Positions 1-12,056 of a stretch of 64,000 nt of DNA are shown one piece after another. The stretch lies in assembly GCA_015143295.1 (NCBI GenBank), contig CM026557.1:39131965-39195964 (forward strand), in the 5' to 3' direction. Numbering within the stretch: the first letter of the stretch is position 1; the number at the start of each line of letters is the position of its first letter. The translations under genes and the position numbers were made by a program. This stretch comes from Tetracentron sinense. Taxonomy: Eukaryota > Streptophyta > Magnoliopsida > Trochodendrales > Trochodendraceae. The notes beneath the pieces are model-generated. The model was not told where the DNA came from, searched no databases, and saw nothing but the letters and a program-made list of their open reading frames with translations.

Positions 1-1640
1 AGCAATACCAACATCAACCAGGCACCTCTGCCCCCACACAACAATCAAGTCAATTTCATACAGTGGGAAGAACTCGGGGCAGGGTAGCCTAGACCCGACG
101 CACTGGCAGTAGATGATAGCATCATTAGGCCCTCCTACCGACAACCTGTCATAATCCCTCTTCCACTGTCAAATGTCCAAGCCATCTAGGCCCCAGTAAA
201 AATCCCCACTTTTGAATCTGACAAAGAGCAAATTGTTTACACAATCCCTTGTCCCACCAACTGGCCCACGGCACCACCCCGAACCTCCACATTTACCGAC
301 CCAGTCCGAATCCCTCACATGCCTTCTCAACCTTTCACCCTCAACCACGTACCCGCTCCTTACTCTATCATCCTTGAGAGTGAAAGCATAGCCAATCTCA
401 CATGATCTGGTCAGGTGTACCAACCGCCGGCAGTCAAGCTGGAAAAGACAAAAGGGAAAGGGAAAGAGACAGAAAAAGCAAAGGTACCAAACCCTGAAAA
501 GGAAGCAACAGACTCTGCAATTCAGCTAAAAATCCTAGAGAAAGCAGAAGAATTCAATATAACTCAGCAGTTGAGTTAGACACCAGCCCAGATCTCAATC
601 ATGGGTCTTTTTCTAACTTCCGAGCATCACCGGAAGCAACTCCTCGGAGTATTCAACAGTGCCCACTTGACACTAGATATTATGCCCGAGAAGTTAGGGC
701 ATATGGTGGGACAAGTGCTAGATCCAAGAATTATCTCCTTTACAGAAGAAGAGATACCGAACGGTGACAAGGACCATTCCTGGACCCTTTACATAACAGT
801 ACAATGCATAGACAGAACTCTATCATCAGTACTAATAGACAATGGCTCCAACCTGAACGTCTGCACACTGTCAACACTGCAAAGCTTGGGTATGAATCTC
901 AGTCAGGTGAAGAAGAGACCCATGATAATCAGAGCTTTCAACAACTCAACAAGGCAAAATCTGGGTGATATCGATCTGACTATTGGAATCGGACCTACTC
1001 AATTTACTACAAATTTTCAAGTCATAAATGTGTCTGCCTCATTTACTTTACTCCTCGAGAGGCCATGGATCCACGCGGCTGGAGTCATTCCCTCCTCTTT
1101 CCACTAGCGAATCAAGTTTATCTAGGATGACCACATGCCCGTGATCCCCTCAAAGGAATTGGTGAGTTCCCTCAGGAACATCCAGGAGCTTGGGCAAGGC
1201 ACCGCCTTCATGACTTATCAATTCGAGCAGGTCAATTCTATTGCTCAGATAGAAAAGCAGAACAAACAGTAGATTCCACCATTTGTTAGGATGGTGGCAA
1301 AATGAACTATCAGCCCAGGGCAGGTCTAGGAGCCCAAAACCAAAGGATGAAAAAGAGATATACACCTCCTCGATACAATCCACCTTTTGGACTGGGCTAC
1401 AGGCCCACATATGAGGACTATCTCGCCAAGCTAACATAAAAATAACCGGTCGACAAAACCAGAACCTCGACCCCACATTTCAGTAACATTCCCAATCGGA
1501 ACCTTCCAGTCTTACTCTGACACCTCTACTGCACTAGTTGCCTTAACCTCTCAGTCTAATCCCAAATCTTCAGAGTTCCAGATCTAGAGATTTTCAGCAT
1601 GGCCCAATTGTTTGATGAGATGACTGTCGAAGATGCTCCC
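1..1640 (+). pseudogene. Tat-lineage gag C-terminus and protease fragment
   Basis: Conceptual translation gives the region between the gag zinc knuckle and reverse transcriptase of a plant Ty3/Gypsy Tat polyprotein. The longest open stretch is 601-1107 (168 aa). It carries a retropepsin-like domain in which residues 80-83 read DNGS where the family usually has a D-T/N-G-A/S catalytic loop, and residues 150-161 read LLERPWIHAAG-like, a conserved protease C-terminal motif of this lineage. Stops interrupt both sides (for example near 400, 570, 1107 and 1270). The N-terminal part of gag lies off the window, and the fragment is cut at 1640 by an inserted LTR. Identification rests on motif recognition; no functional product is expected. 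Confidence 0.8.
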
Positions 1641-2134
1641 TGTCAGCACCCTATTTTTACACCCCCTTTTAACCATGGTTAATTAACTTAACCATGGTCA
1701 ACCCCACCTAAACCCTAGGACAGCCTAGTCTAATCCCTAGGTCTAAACCATAGTACAACATAAACCCTAGGCGGACCAAGCCCTTAGGGCGAAAAGCCAA
1801 TACGAAACCAAGCCTGGGCCCAAACATGGGCCCAAAAACCAAATCCAGCCCTGGGGGAGGTCCTGGTCCTGTAAAAATTCAAACTTCATAGTGTTGGTAG
1901 TCCATCTACCGACATTATTTTTAAGTCTCTTTTGTTAATGGTGGTAGATGATCTACCGCCATTATCAACTGTTGCGTGTTTCAGGACTGCAGCCACCCCC
2001 TGCACACTCCACCACCTCCACTTGCTCCGACAGGGTGCAGGCACGCCTCTGAACCTCTTTAGAGCTCCTCTATGCGTTTGAGAGCCTCACCAATACCTGT
2101 CCTAATCCCCACCACGTCCTCACCTCCTCTCCCC

Positions 2135-2142
2135 TATAAAAA
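2135..2142 (+). promoter_or_regulatory. TATA box of left LTR A
   Basis: CCCCTATAAAAACC lies about 495 bp into the LTR, in C-rich context, and the same motif is at 10237 in the partner LTR. The LTR start to here would be U3. Confidence 0.6.
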
Positions 2143-2271
2143 CCAGGCTCCCCTCTCCCTCAAACCCAAGCCAAAACACCCGTAGGGGATCCCTGGATGT
2201 ATCTACACCCCCAGCATCCATAGACCCTCTGAAATCGTTCAAAAAATCCGAAGATCATCCCTGTTACAGTG

Positions 2272-2695
2272 CACCACAGCGCAACAACCACCACCGCCAT
2301 TTCTAGCCACCGTGCAGAGCATCCTAGCAGGGTAAGGGATGTCCCTTCCCCTTTTTTACTTCTTGTTTTGAGCCCCTTGTAAACCACTGGTCCTGTCCAG
2401 GGGGTTTTGACTCAGTAGACCCGAATAGGAGGGGTTCCCTGCCTCCTCCATAGGCAGTGGAATCCCATGAACACCCACACAAACACCACAGCGCAGCAAC
2501 CACCACCGCCATTTCTAGCCACCGTGCAGAGCATCCTAGCAGGGTAGGGGATCTCCCTTCCGCTTTTTTACTTCTTGTTTTGAGCACTTTGTAAACCCTA
2601 GGTCCTGTCCAGGGGGTTTTGGAAAAATAGAACCCAAATAGGAGGGGTTCCCTGCCTCCTCTATAGGCAGTGGAACCCCATGAACATCCACACCA
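2272..2695 (+). repeat. 212-bp direct duplication inside left LTR A
   Basis: The segment beginning CACCACAGCGCA at 2272 recurs at 2484 and runs to about 2695. The two units are similar but not identical. The partner LTR has a single unit (about 10374-10590), so the duplication is specific to this copy or was lost from the other. Confidence 0.8.
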
Positions 2696-4189
2696 ACACC
2701 ACTGTACACAGACCTCTGCAGACCCTCCACCAATTTCTAGGGGGTCCTTAGTTCATAAGGAACCCCCTAGCTGCACCATGGAACAATCCATAGCTGGGTT
2801 TTTATGTTTGTGTAGAAATCCAATAATAGCGATAGAATAACTACCGCCATTTTTGTTGATTTTTTTTGCAGGGGCTGTAGGCTAGGATTGGTAAGGCCCT
2901 AGTCCATTCCAGGGCCCATGTTGGTTCCTTTAGACCATCCTCCAACATATTTGAGCTTTCCAAGCTCCATAGTTCAGCTTAACTAGGGTTAAAATGAGTA
3001 AAAAGAGAAACTGTCAATAATGTCAGTAAATACAATACCAAGATTGTGGATTTTGCATTTCAATGAATTCAGGGCTATGGTGGGCCTCATTTGAACCAAG
3101 CCCAGGACCCATTACAGGCCCAAGACACGTATCAACATATTAAGACCCTTCCCTGGGCCCACTGGCTCATGTGGCATCACCTTGAGCTTCGTCACTGGTC
3201 TCCAAGGTTGCTGTTCCTATAAAACAGGAATGGAGCCATTTGGATTACCGACATTCCCAATATGCATTATGTTGGCAATGGCGGTAAACAAATTGGCGCC
3301 ATTCCCTGTTTTGCCTGAATAACTGACTTGCATAACACCCACACCCAATCTAAGGCCCACTAAGCCCTTGCCACATATACCAGGCCCACTGTGACCCCTG
3401 CCCATGCTTATAACCGGGGTTAGTTCAAACCCGATTAACTTTTAACCCTAGTTAAGCTTGTCCCATGTATAAATTCACATAAAATCATAAAAAATACAAA
3501 AAATGAAAAAAACTCAAAAGACTAAAAATATTGATTTGCTATCCTCTTCTTGACCATAATTGGTCTTGAACTCAACCTTAGTTAGTTAACCATGGTTAGC
3601 TTGCATATATTGCTAAAAAATAAAAAAATCCAAAAAGGACTCATTAGGCTTTTCTTAACTATGGTTAGCCCCTAACCATAGTCACACCCTCCTAACTGCG
3701 GTTAGACTCACCCTTGAGTACTTAGCCTCCCTGGTGAACTAAACCCTAACCCTCTGGGCTAGACCCTTGACCACCCTATGCACACACACACATACCCCTT
3801 AGCCCTGGCATGGGCTCATGTGCCAGAACTACGCTCGGTCTTATCTCACCCCGGTGAGTTCGTAGGCAACCCTACTCAGGTTCGACCCTAGTCATCTAGT
3901 TTTCTATATTTCTTGGATTAGCATTCATTTAAACACTTAGACATTTCAATTAAACTTTGAGATTATAATTAGCTTAAGTTTAGGAAGTAGATAACCATTA
4001 TAAAACAGGGGTCCTAGGGTGCCTAACACCTTCCCCAGGGCTTAATTGAACCGCTTACCCTCACTCTAAGTAGACCTTTTGCCTTATCCATAACAAAGAT
4101 CCGGGACCTATCCCTTAGAATGAATAGGTGGTGACTCTCAAGTCAAACAACCATGGTGAGAGTGGGGGGAAATCTCATGCTCACAGCTC

Positions 4190-4207
4190 TGGCGACTCCA
4201 CGAGGGA
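4190..4207 (+). other. Primer binding site of element A
   Basis: TGGCGACTCCACGAGGGA lies 4 nt after the LTR end. In Tat/Ogre-type elements a site starting TGGCGACTCC is complementary to the 3' end of a tRNA (usually reported as tRNA-Arg). The second copy at 12039 reads TGGCGACTCCACTGGGGA, so this one has mutated after the first 12 bases. Confidence 0.7.
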
Positions 4208-4779
4208 TAGATTTCAAGCCGGAACTTAAATTTAAGCCAAATAATCTCATAATTAATTGAAATACCTAAGTATTTAACTGAATACTGATTCTTTATACCT
4301 TTTGAGATGTTTCTTGTGCAATGCATTTCATACATATCATCGTAGTGTAAAAATAATTTTACCCATAGTCAGGCTTATTACGCATACGGTTGCCGGATGA
4401 TTATCCTCAGTGATAGAGGCTTAAAAGTCTTAGAGGTCCGTGGAATTACTCCAGTTGGGTGATTACCCTCAGGGAAGGATTCTGAACTCTCCCGCTTACA
4501 CCAATTATCCCTTTTCAGGTATGTTCTATACCAGGGAGTCGTAAAAATCAAAAAATCAATCTTCCTCCCTCCTGTATGTCATTCCAAACATCTAGACTAG
4601 GGGCATTGTCCCTGTGTCAACTAGACTCTATTAGGTCATTTGCATGCCTTTCATCTTTCCCGTTCTCCTATCCATTCTAATTCTTACTCTATACCTCCCA
4701 TCTTTTCAGGGGCAGGACCCTGAGCTAAGTACGTATCTAAAGAGAAAAACCAGTTGATACCTGATCAACCAACTGTAGC
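4208..4779 (+). other. Untranslated leader of element A
   Basis: Non-coding sequence between primer site and gag ATG. It aligns with the leader at 12057-13042 but lacks an internal segment of about 430 bp (corresponding to about 12376-12806). No open reading frame of note. Confidence 0.6.
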
Positions 4780-6379
4780 ATGGACCCTCGAGACGGCCAA
4801 GAGACTGACCTTGACACTCCAACCTCACAACCACAGGTCTCAGATTTTGAGACAAGATTAGCAGAAAATGTCTGGAGTATTGAAAATCTAACAAATATTG
4901 TCTAGGATTTTATGCGGGCAATGACTCATGCCCTCTCTTCCTCCAACTCTCTGCCGGTCCAGGTAACAAGGCCATCACAACCTAATCCTCCATCTACATC
5001 GAACCTTATCCCGTCACTACCCACCATCAACATTACAGCACCTCCTGCTCAACCATCACTCACCCTCAACATCCCCCCACCCTCAAACCAACAACAGCCG
5101 GAATTCACTTTCAACATCCCTCCTCCGCCAATCCAACCCCAACCTACTCACCATATCTCATCACCCATCATTAACCAATACGAGGAAGAGGAGGCCAGGG
5201 CCGGAGGTGAACCTCATACAGGCTCTACCCACGTATCTTCAAGTTTTTCCCAAATCCCGGATGCATACCGGGAGAGAATCGAAAAACTAGAGGAACTGGT
5301 GAGGCAAAATCAGGGATCTCGTAAGTCTACCAACTTCAGGGATATGTGCATACATCCTGTAATCGAAATGCCCAAGGACTTCAAGGTTCCCGACTTTGAA
5401 AAATACGGTGGGAAAGTTGTCCTAAATCACACTTGAGAGCACACCGAGGAGAATTGTTCCAGCTCGAGAATGGGGACAAGTTGTTAGTCCAGCTATTTTA
5501 GAAGAGCTTGAAAAGAGCTGCACCACAGTGGTTCACCAAGGTAGACCCCAGCAAGGTCTGGACATTGGAAGACCTGTGCGAGACGTTTATTCCCATATAT
5601 TCATACAATGTTGACCTGGTCCCATAGACAGCAGATCTGGAGAGAATGTCCTAGAGGGACAATGAAACTTTCATCAAGTACTCAGTTCAGTGGAGAGAAA
5701 TGGCTAGAAAAATGAGTACCCCTCTGTCAGAAGAAGAACTGGTAACCATCTTTCTCCACACCCTTAAGCATCTGATCAAGACTCTCTTGGTAGCACAACC
5801 TATCTTAGACTTCAGCACTATGGCCAAGTGTGGTGCCAGGATCGAGATGACAATGGGTGACAGCGGGTCATTCGACATCTTTTAGGGAACAAAGGGCGCA
5901 TCTTCTTATCGTACTCCGGTACATCCAAGTAATGACAACAGAAAGAAGGAGGATGATGGACATATAGTGGTAGCCATACCAGTTCGGGTTCCTAATTTAC
6001 CCTAACGACAAGATCGACAAACTTGGCAAGCTCAGCAACCTCAGGGTAAATTGCTCTCCCACCAGATGACCCTTGAATAGAGGAAAAATCGGGCATTCAC
6101 TCCGCTCCATATTCTCTGACAGCACTCCTCTCAATCCTGCTGGACAAGAAGTTGATCACCCTGAAAGATCAACAACCTCCTCTGACTGTTCTCCCAAAGG
6201 GATACCGGCCCGAGCAACATTGCGGATATCATCAATTGCTAGGGCACCTTACAGATAGGTGCTATGATTTGAAACATGCAATCCAGGACTTACTGGAGAC
6301 AAATAGAATCTGCTTTGCATCGGGGACCACAGACATCACTCAAGCTCCTCTGCCCAACCATGCTCCTCTTGCAAACTAA
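4780..6379 (+). pseudogene. gag: Decayed gag of element A
   Basis: Reading from ATG at 4780 gives a Tat-type Gag: an N-terminal segment, a proline-rich region (about 4975-5160), an acidic stretch, a coiled-coil-like RIEKLEELVRQNQ segment (about 5275-5310), then the conserved PKDFKVPDFEKY block (about 5370-5405) and the capsid-like region with QWFTKVD and RDNETFIKYSVQWREM (about 5530-5705). The C-terminal part holds a CGYHQ-x4-H-x4-C zinc-knuckle-like motif (about 6215-6265) and ends at a stop at 6377. An early TAG at 4903, a frameshift near 5412 and further stops (for example 5499, 5653, 5883) make it non-functional. A parallel gag with a different set of breaks lies at 13043. Confidence 0.85.
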
Positions 6380-7060
6380 GGCGCTTCAACCGGAATAGTT
6401 CCGCAACCTATCTTTTAACAAACTCTATAGTTGCTGTGCCTCTCCTTGTACCTCTTTCCTTGGTACCTTTGCTAGCCATGTTGGCCCATTTTCATCCATA
6501 CCATCAGTCCAGGTCAAGCAAGTGGCCAGTCGCTCTTGTTTTGCTATATTTTATTGTCAGGTCTGTCAACCTTTGTTATTCTAATAAATATGTTTTTTTT
6601 AAGTCAGGTTCCAATGTGTTCTAAGATGCTTAATTTGGGAGTTGAACTAGTTTCTAATGCTCGTAAGGGATAACTTGATCACTCAATGAAAAGTTCAATA
6701 GTTATTAAGACAAATGCAGAAACAGTGAAGACCTCTCCGAGCCACCAAATGTCAATCAACTAAAACGAGGCAATGCAATGACTGTATATGCTTTTGACCG
6801 ATCAAGGAAAGGATAGGAGGCCATCTTTCTATAATCCTCACAACACCTTGCCTACCTATGCTATATATATCTGCTAGGGCATCCCTTGAATGTCAAAATG
6901 ACAATTTAAAAGAGGAACAACCAGCAAAGAGGAACTAACAAATACGACCTTTTGGTCGAACTAGGTATTGACTTGATCCCTATTTGGGTACGTAAGTAGC
7001 CTGAAATCAGGTTCGATCACAACACAGTAAATGTGCCACAATACAAGACAACCATGTACC

Positions 7061-7136
7061 AAAAAAAAAGAAAACCAAAAAAAAAAAGAATAGAATAAAA
7101 ACCAAAAAAAAGAAAAAAAAAGAAAAAAGAAAAAAG
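7061..7136 (+). repeat. A/G-rich simple-sequence tract
   Basis: Nearly uninterrupted A runs broken by single G or CC. The hydrophobic phenylalanine-rich reading on the opposite strand is a by-product of this composition. Confidence 0.85.
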
Positions 7137-7379
7137 GGTACCAAAGGATGAAGAATGCAGAAGCTGGTTCCATTCCGACACCAAACAAACATCATAGGGT
7201 GCCCTACCCTTACTGAAATAGAAAATTTGAGCCTTATATCATTTCTATCCGACCCACGTTTCGTCCTAAACACTAAGCCCTCTTTGATCTTTAAAAGGAC
7301 TTGAGCATTAACGGTCAGAAACACTCACCTTTACCTATTAACAGGCGATGATGAAAAAAGACTGGAGAACTATTAGAGA

Positions 7380-7640
7380 ACAGGCAATGAGAAAATGCAA
7401 AGCTTGTATACCTAGTCCTGGTGAAAACCCAAAAGGGCCCAGGGGCAAAAAAGGGATAAATCAAATTTGAAATTTCACGGGCATAGTAAGGAATCATCAA
7501 TCCTGCTATTGCACAAAAATTACGTGAACCCAGTCTTGGTGAAAACCTGAAAAGGTCCGAGGGTAAAAGAAAGGACAAAGACCAAAAGATAAAACCTAAT
7601 CTTGGTGAAACCTAAAAAGACCCAAGGGCAATAGAGGAAA
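7380..7640 (+). repeat. Diverged short repeats, TGGTGAAAACC core
   Basis: Three related segments around 7415, 7535 and 7600 share an order of CCTAGTC-TGGTGAAAACC-AAAAGG-CCCAGGGG-AAA. Similar but more diverged motifs occur in the 3' regions of the integrase-bearing element. They look like an old tandem array. Confidence 0.55.
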
Positions 7641-8399
7641 AAAATAAGCTGATACATGCTTTGCAAATATCTTTCCCTAGCAGATGTAGGTCTACCACAA
7701 TGACGACCAACCACCAGCATAATCATTTACCTGAAGGCAAAGGAACCTAGCTAGGTCTCCCAATGCAAGCAATCTCAGACACAGTCAGTCTACTGGTCAA
7801 TTGTCAATCTACCACCAAATTACCCGTCAATCAACCCATCAATCTTTTCAACTAGTCAGTTGCATCATCAGTCCTTCAGTCTTTTCAACAAGTCTGTTGC
7901 ATCATCTGTCTATCAACCCATCAATATGTTAGTAAGTCATTTGCATCAATAATCAGTCAAAGTTCACCCCCCAGTAGAGTTAGTCAAGAATCAGCTACTC
8001 ATTCCTGCTAGCACCAAAGGAGCAATGAAACTAGGGTAAAGCAAAGCTGGCAGTATATCCTGGATAATACAGATGCTTGAAGATCAGTACATTCCGAGTG
8101 CAGGTACATACAGTTGAATCACCCAAGATGGGAGGCATGTCAAATCCATCAGGCTATATATACAGAGAGGCATAAGATTCGTGCAATGTCTTAGGGCCAC
8201 GGCTCTCACTCACATATCTGATTTCACCTTGCTTCACAAAATCTTGAATTTTTACTCGCTCCTATCAGTTATCAATTTAAATTCATCCCCAGCGGGACAA
8301 TTGGGCGATTTTTCACGCTATCATTGCATCCTATCTCGGTAAAGCAGTTGGGCGGCTATCTTTTTCCCTCATTATCTTTGTCGATCTTTTGGACGGTTG

Positions 8400-9450
8400 T
8401 CTGTAAAATCACATCCCCTTCACTATTAAAGGAGTATTGGAACGGTCATGTGACTAGATTTCAGTTGCGGCCTCTTGTGAAGTCTACTTCTGCTCGACTA
8501 GCTCACTGTTAAAGGAGTATTATCCCAGTCATGTGACCAGACGTCAGTTACGGCCTTAGTGAAGTTAGTCCCGCATCTGCCGCCTGTATTTTTGCAGCAT
8601 CATTTTCTCTTCACTATTAAAGGAGCACAAGAACGGTCACGTGGCTAAATTTTAGTTGTGGCCTCTTGTGAAGTCTATTTTTGCTCAACTAGCTCACTGT
8701 TAAAGGAGTATTGTCCCAGTCACGTGACCAGACGTCACTTACGGCTTCAGTGATGTTAGTCCTGCATCTATCACCTTTCCCCTTCACTATTAAAGGAGCA
8801 CTGGAACAGTCATGTGACTAGAATTTAGTTGTGGCCTCTTGTGAAGTCTATTTCTGCCCTACTAGCTCACTATTAAAGGAGTACTGTTACGGTCATGTAA
8901 CCGAACATCAGTTACGGCCTCCAGTGATGTTAGTTTTACACCTATCACCTTCATTTTTGCATTCATTATGTTCTTCTAGCTTGACTAGCTCACTATTAAA
9001 GGAGTACTATCACGGTCGTGTGACTGAACATCAGTTACGGCCTCCAGTGATGTTAACTTTGCACCCATCACCTTCATTTTGCATCCATCACCTTCTCCTC
9101 GTCTTACTAGCTCACTATTAAGGGAGTACTGTCATGGTTGTGTGACCAAACATCAGTTACGGCCCCCAGTGATATTAGCTTTGCACCCATCACCTTTATT
9201 TTTGCATACACCATCTTCTTCTTGCTCTACTAGCTCACTATTAAAGGAATACTGTCACGGTCATGTGACCGAACATCAGTTACAGCCTCTAGTGATGTTA
9301 GTTTTTCACTCATCACCTTCATTTTAGCATTCATCACTGTCATTTTGCTTTACTAGCTTACTATTAAAGGAGTATACTGTCACGGTCATATGACCAGACG
9401 TTAGTTGCAGCTTCTAGTGATGCTAATCCAGCACTCATCTATGCTCTGCT
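8400..9450 (+). repeat. Tandem array in 3' region, about 10 units of 85-125 bp
   Basis: The anchor CTCACTATTAAAGGAG recurs near 8417, 8507, 8610, 8694, 8783, 8867, 8990, 9110, 9235 and 9355. Early units are 85-103 bp and later units about 120 bp. Each carries a GGTCA-NN-TGACC-type dyad and CAGTTACGGCC. Such 3'-UTR arrays in Tat-lineage elements are known sources of satellite repeats. Confidence 0.85.
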
Positions 9451-9649
9451 TCAATCTCTGGTAAGGTGGTCGTGTGGCCAACCTTCACCTTATCTTTGGG
9501 GAATGGACGTGTGTTCATTCCTCGTATTCATCATGCTTGCTTATCCCCTCATGCTTATTTGTCATGCTTCTATCACGCTTGCTTGCTCTGGTGTAATAAT
9601 TGGTTGATTCCAGTCTTTGTCGTTCACTTGCCAATTCGGTATTCTCTAA

Positions 9650-9663
9650 CAAAGAGGGGCAGT
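9650..9663 (+). other. Polypurine tract of element A
   Basis: CAAAGAGGGGCAGT lies immediately before the TGTCAGCACC start of the right LTR, the expected place for the plus-strand primer of reverse transcription. The same motif precedes the LTRs at 22116, 29994 and 46392. Confidence 0.8.
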
Positions 9664-12034
9664 TGTCAGCACCCCATTTTTACACCCCCTTTTAACCATG
9701 GTTAATTAACTTAACCATGATCATCCCCACCTAAACCCTAGGACAACCTAGTCTAGCCCCTAGGTCTAAACCATAGTACAACATAAACCCTAGGTAGCCC
9801 CAAACCTAACCTTACATAAACCCTAGATTAAACCCCAGGTAACCCTAGCTAACCCTAGTTCAAAACCTAGGCAGACCCATGCCCTTAGGGCCAAAAGCTA
9901 ATAAGAAACCAAGCCTGGGCCAAAACATGGGCCCAAAAACCAAATCCAGCCTTGGGGGGAGGCCCTGGCCCTGTAAAAATTTAAACTTCATAGTGTCGGT
10001 AGTCCATCTACCAACATTATTTCTTAGTTTCTTTTGTTAATGGCAGTAGATGATCTACCGCCATTATCAACTTTTGCATGTTTCAGGCCTGCAGCAACCC
10101 CTTGCACACTCCACCGCCTCCACCTGCTCCGACAGGGTGTAGGCACACCCCTGAACCTCTTCAAAGCTCCTCCATGTGTCTGAGGGCCTCACCAATACCT
10201 GTCCTAATCCCCACCACATCCTCACCTCCCTTCCCCTATAAAAACCAGGCTCCTCTCTCCTTCAAACACAAGCCAAAACACCCATAGGGGATCCCTAGAC
10301 GTACCCACACCCCTAGCATCCTTAGACCCTCTGAAATCCTTCAAAAAATCTGAAGATCATCCTTGTTACAGTGCACCACCGCGCAACAACCACCACTGCC
10401 ACTTCCAGCCACTGTGCAGAGCATCCTAGTAGGGTAGGGGATGTCCCTTCCCCTTTTTTACTTCTTGTTTCGAGCCCCTTGTAAACCCCTAGTCCTGTCC
10501 AGGGGGTTTTGACTCAGTAGAACCCGAATAGGAGGGGTTCCCTGCCTCCTCCATAGGCAGTGGAATCCCATGAACACCCACACCAACACCACTGTGCGCA
10601 GACTTCTATAGATCCTCCACTAGTTTTTGGGGGGTCCTTAGTTCATAAGGAACCCCCTAGCTGCACTGTGGAATAGCTCATAGCTAGGTTTTTATGATTT
10701 TGTTTATAGGGGTTGTAAGCCAGGATCGGTAAGGCCCTGGTCTATTCCAGGGCCCATGTTGGTTCCCTTAGACCATCCTCCATCATATTTGAGCTTTCAT
10801 AGTTCCATAGTTCAGTTTAACTAGGGTTAAAATGAGTAAAAAGAGAAACTGTCAATAATGTCGGTAAATACATTATCGACATTGTGGACTTTGCATTTCA
10901 ATCAATTCAGGGCTATGGTGGGCCTCATTTGAACCAAGCCCAGGACCCATTACAGGCCCAGGACACGTATCAACATACTATGACCCTTCACTGGGCCCAC
11001 CAGCTCACGTGGCATCACCCTGAGCTTCCCCACTGGTCTGTAAGGCTATTGTTCCTGTAAAATAGGAATGGCGCCATTTGGATTACCGGCATTCCCAATA
11101 TGCATTATGTTAGGAATGACGGTAAACAAATTGGCGCCATTCCCTGTATTGCTTGAATAACTGACTTGCATAAGGCCCACACCCAATCTACGGCCCACTG
11201 AGCCCATGTCACGTATACCAGGCCCACTGTGACCCCTGTCCATGCTTATAACCGGGGTTAGTTCAACCCCGGTTAACTTTTAACCCTAGTTAAGCTTGTC
11301 CTATGTATAAACTCACATAAAATACAAAAAATGAAAAAAACTCAAAAGACCAAAAATATTGATTTACTATCCTCTTCTTGACCGTAATTGGTCCCTAACT
11401 TCAACCTTGGTTAGTTAACCATGGTTAGCTTGCATATATCCCTAAAAAATATAAAAATATATAAAAAATCCAAAATACCCAAAAGGACTCACTAGGCTTT
11501 TCTTAACTATGGTTAGCCTCTAACCATAGTCACACCCTCCTAACTGCGGTTAGACTCACCCTTGAGCACTTGACCTCCCTGGTCTACTAAACCCTAGCCC
11601 TCCGGGCTAGACCCTTGACTACCTTATGCACGCACACACATACCCCTTAGCCTTGGCATGGGCTCATGTGCCAGAACTACGCTCGGTCTGATCTCACCCC
11701 GATGAGTACGTAGGCAACCCTATTCGGGTTCGACCCTATTCATCTAGCTTTCTATATTTCTTGGATTACCTTTCATTTAAATACTTGTACATTTCAATTA
11801 AACTTTGAGATTATAATTGGCTTAAGTTTAGGAAGTAGGTAACCGTTATAAAACGGGGGTCCTAGGGTGCCTAACACATTCCCCAGGTCTTAATCGAACC
11901 GCTTACCCTAACTTTTGAGTAGACCTTTTGCCTTATCCATAACAAACATCCGGGACCTATCCCTTAGAACGAATAGGTGGCGACTCTTAAGTCAAACAAC
12001 CATTATGAGAGTGGGGGAAAATCCCTTGCTCATA
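9664..12034 (+). repeat. Right LTR of element A, also left LTR of the next gag
   Basis: Starts TGTCAGCACCCC after the polypurine tract and aligns with 1641-4185. It ends in the region GCTCATA, where the partner has GCTCACA, 4 nt before a second primer site. Because it has a PPT on its left and a primer site on its right, it behaves as a shared LTR of an LTR-internal-LTR-internal tandem, a common product of unequal recombination between LTRs. Confidence 0.8.
10237..10244 (+). promoter_or_regulatory. TATA box of right LTR A
   Basis: CCCCTATAAAAACC at the position equivalent to the TATA box of the left LTR. Confidence 0.6.
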
Positions 12035-12038
12035 GCTC

Positions 12039-12056
12039 TGGCGACTCCACTGGGGA
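12039..12056 (+). other. Second primer binding site
   Basis: TGGCGACTCCACTGGGGA, 4 nt after the LTR end. This copy keeps the full motif, whereas the site at 4190 has mutated. Confidence 0.75.

Larger units (their letters stand above)
1641..4185 (+). repeat. Left LTR of element A (Tat family, about 2.5 kb)
   Basis: Starts TGTCAGCACCC and ends CTCACA four bases before the primer site. It aligns along its length with 9664-12034, diverged by scattered substitutions, a 212-bp internal duplication here, and an extra block of AACCCTAG-like sequence (about 9785-9880) in the other copy. Contains a TATA box near 2135, telomere-like CCCTAG motifs near the start, and GGTAG/CTACC hairpins near 1892-1963. 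The end is inferred from the CA dinucleotide and could shift by a few bases. Confidence 0.8.
6380..9649 (+). other. Long 3' non-coding region of element A
   Basis: About 3.3 kb between the gag stop and the polypurine tract without recognisable pol. It holds an A/G-rich tract (7061-7136), diverged repeats built on TTGGTGAAAACC-like cores (7380-7640), T/C-rich direct repeats with GTCAATC motifs (7780-7960) and a tandem array (8400-9450). A long repeat-rich 3' region is a known trait of Tat/Ogre elements; the absence of pol here is what makes it unusual. Confidence 0.65.
1641..12034 (+). mobile_element. Non-autonomous Tat-type LTR retrotransposon (element A)
   Basis: Two related LTRs (1641-4185 and 9664-12034) flank a primer binding site, a decayed gag, a 3.3-kb 3' region and a polypurine tract. 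No protease, reverse transcriptase, RNase H or integrase is seen between gag and the 3' region, so the element would depend on an autonomous relative. It interrupts an older gag-pro fragment on its left. Its right LTR is followed by another primer site and gag, so the right LTR seems shared with a second copy and no target duplication can be assigned. Confidence 0.75.

Noticed and set aside
2160..2733. Three minus-strand frames with repeated sequence LKTRSKK
   Set aside because: Similarity between them reflects the 212-bp direct duplication in the LTR, not a gene family.
7007..7324. Phenylalanine-rich membrane-protein-like frame on the minus strand
   Set aside because: Produced by the A/G-rich tract at 7061-7136 read in reverse.
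1641..12034. Simple complete LTR element with target duplication
   Set aside because: The right LTR is followed by a primer site and gag, so the right flank is not the original target and no duplication can be matched.
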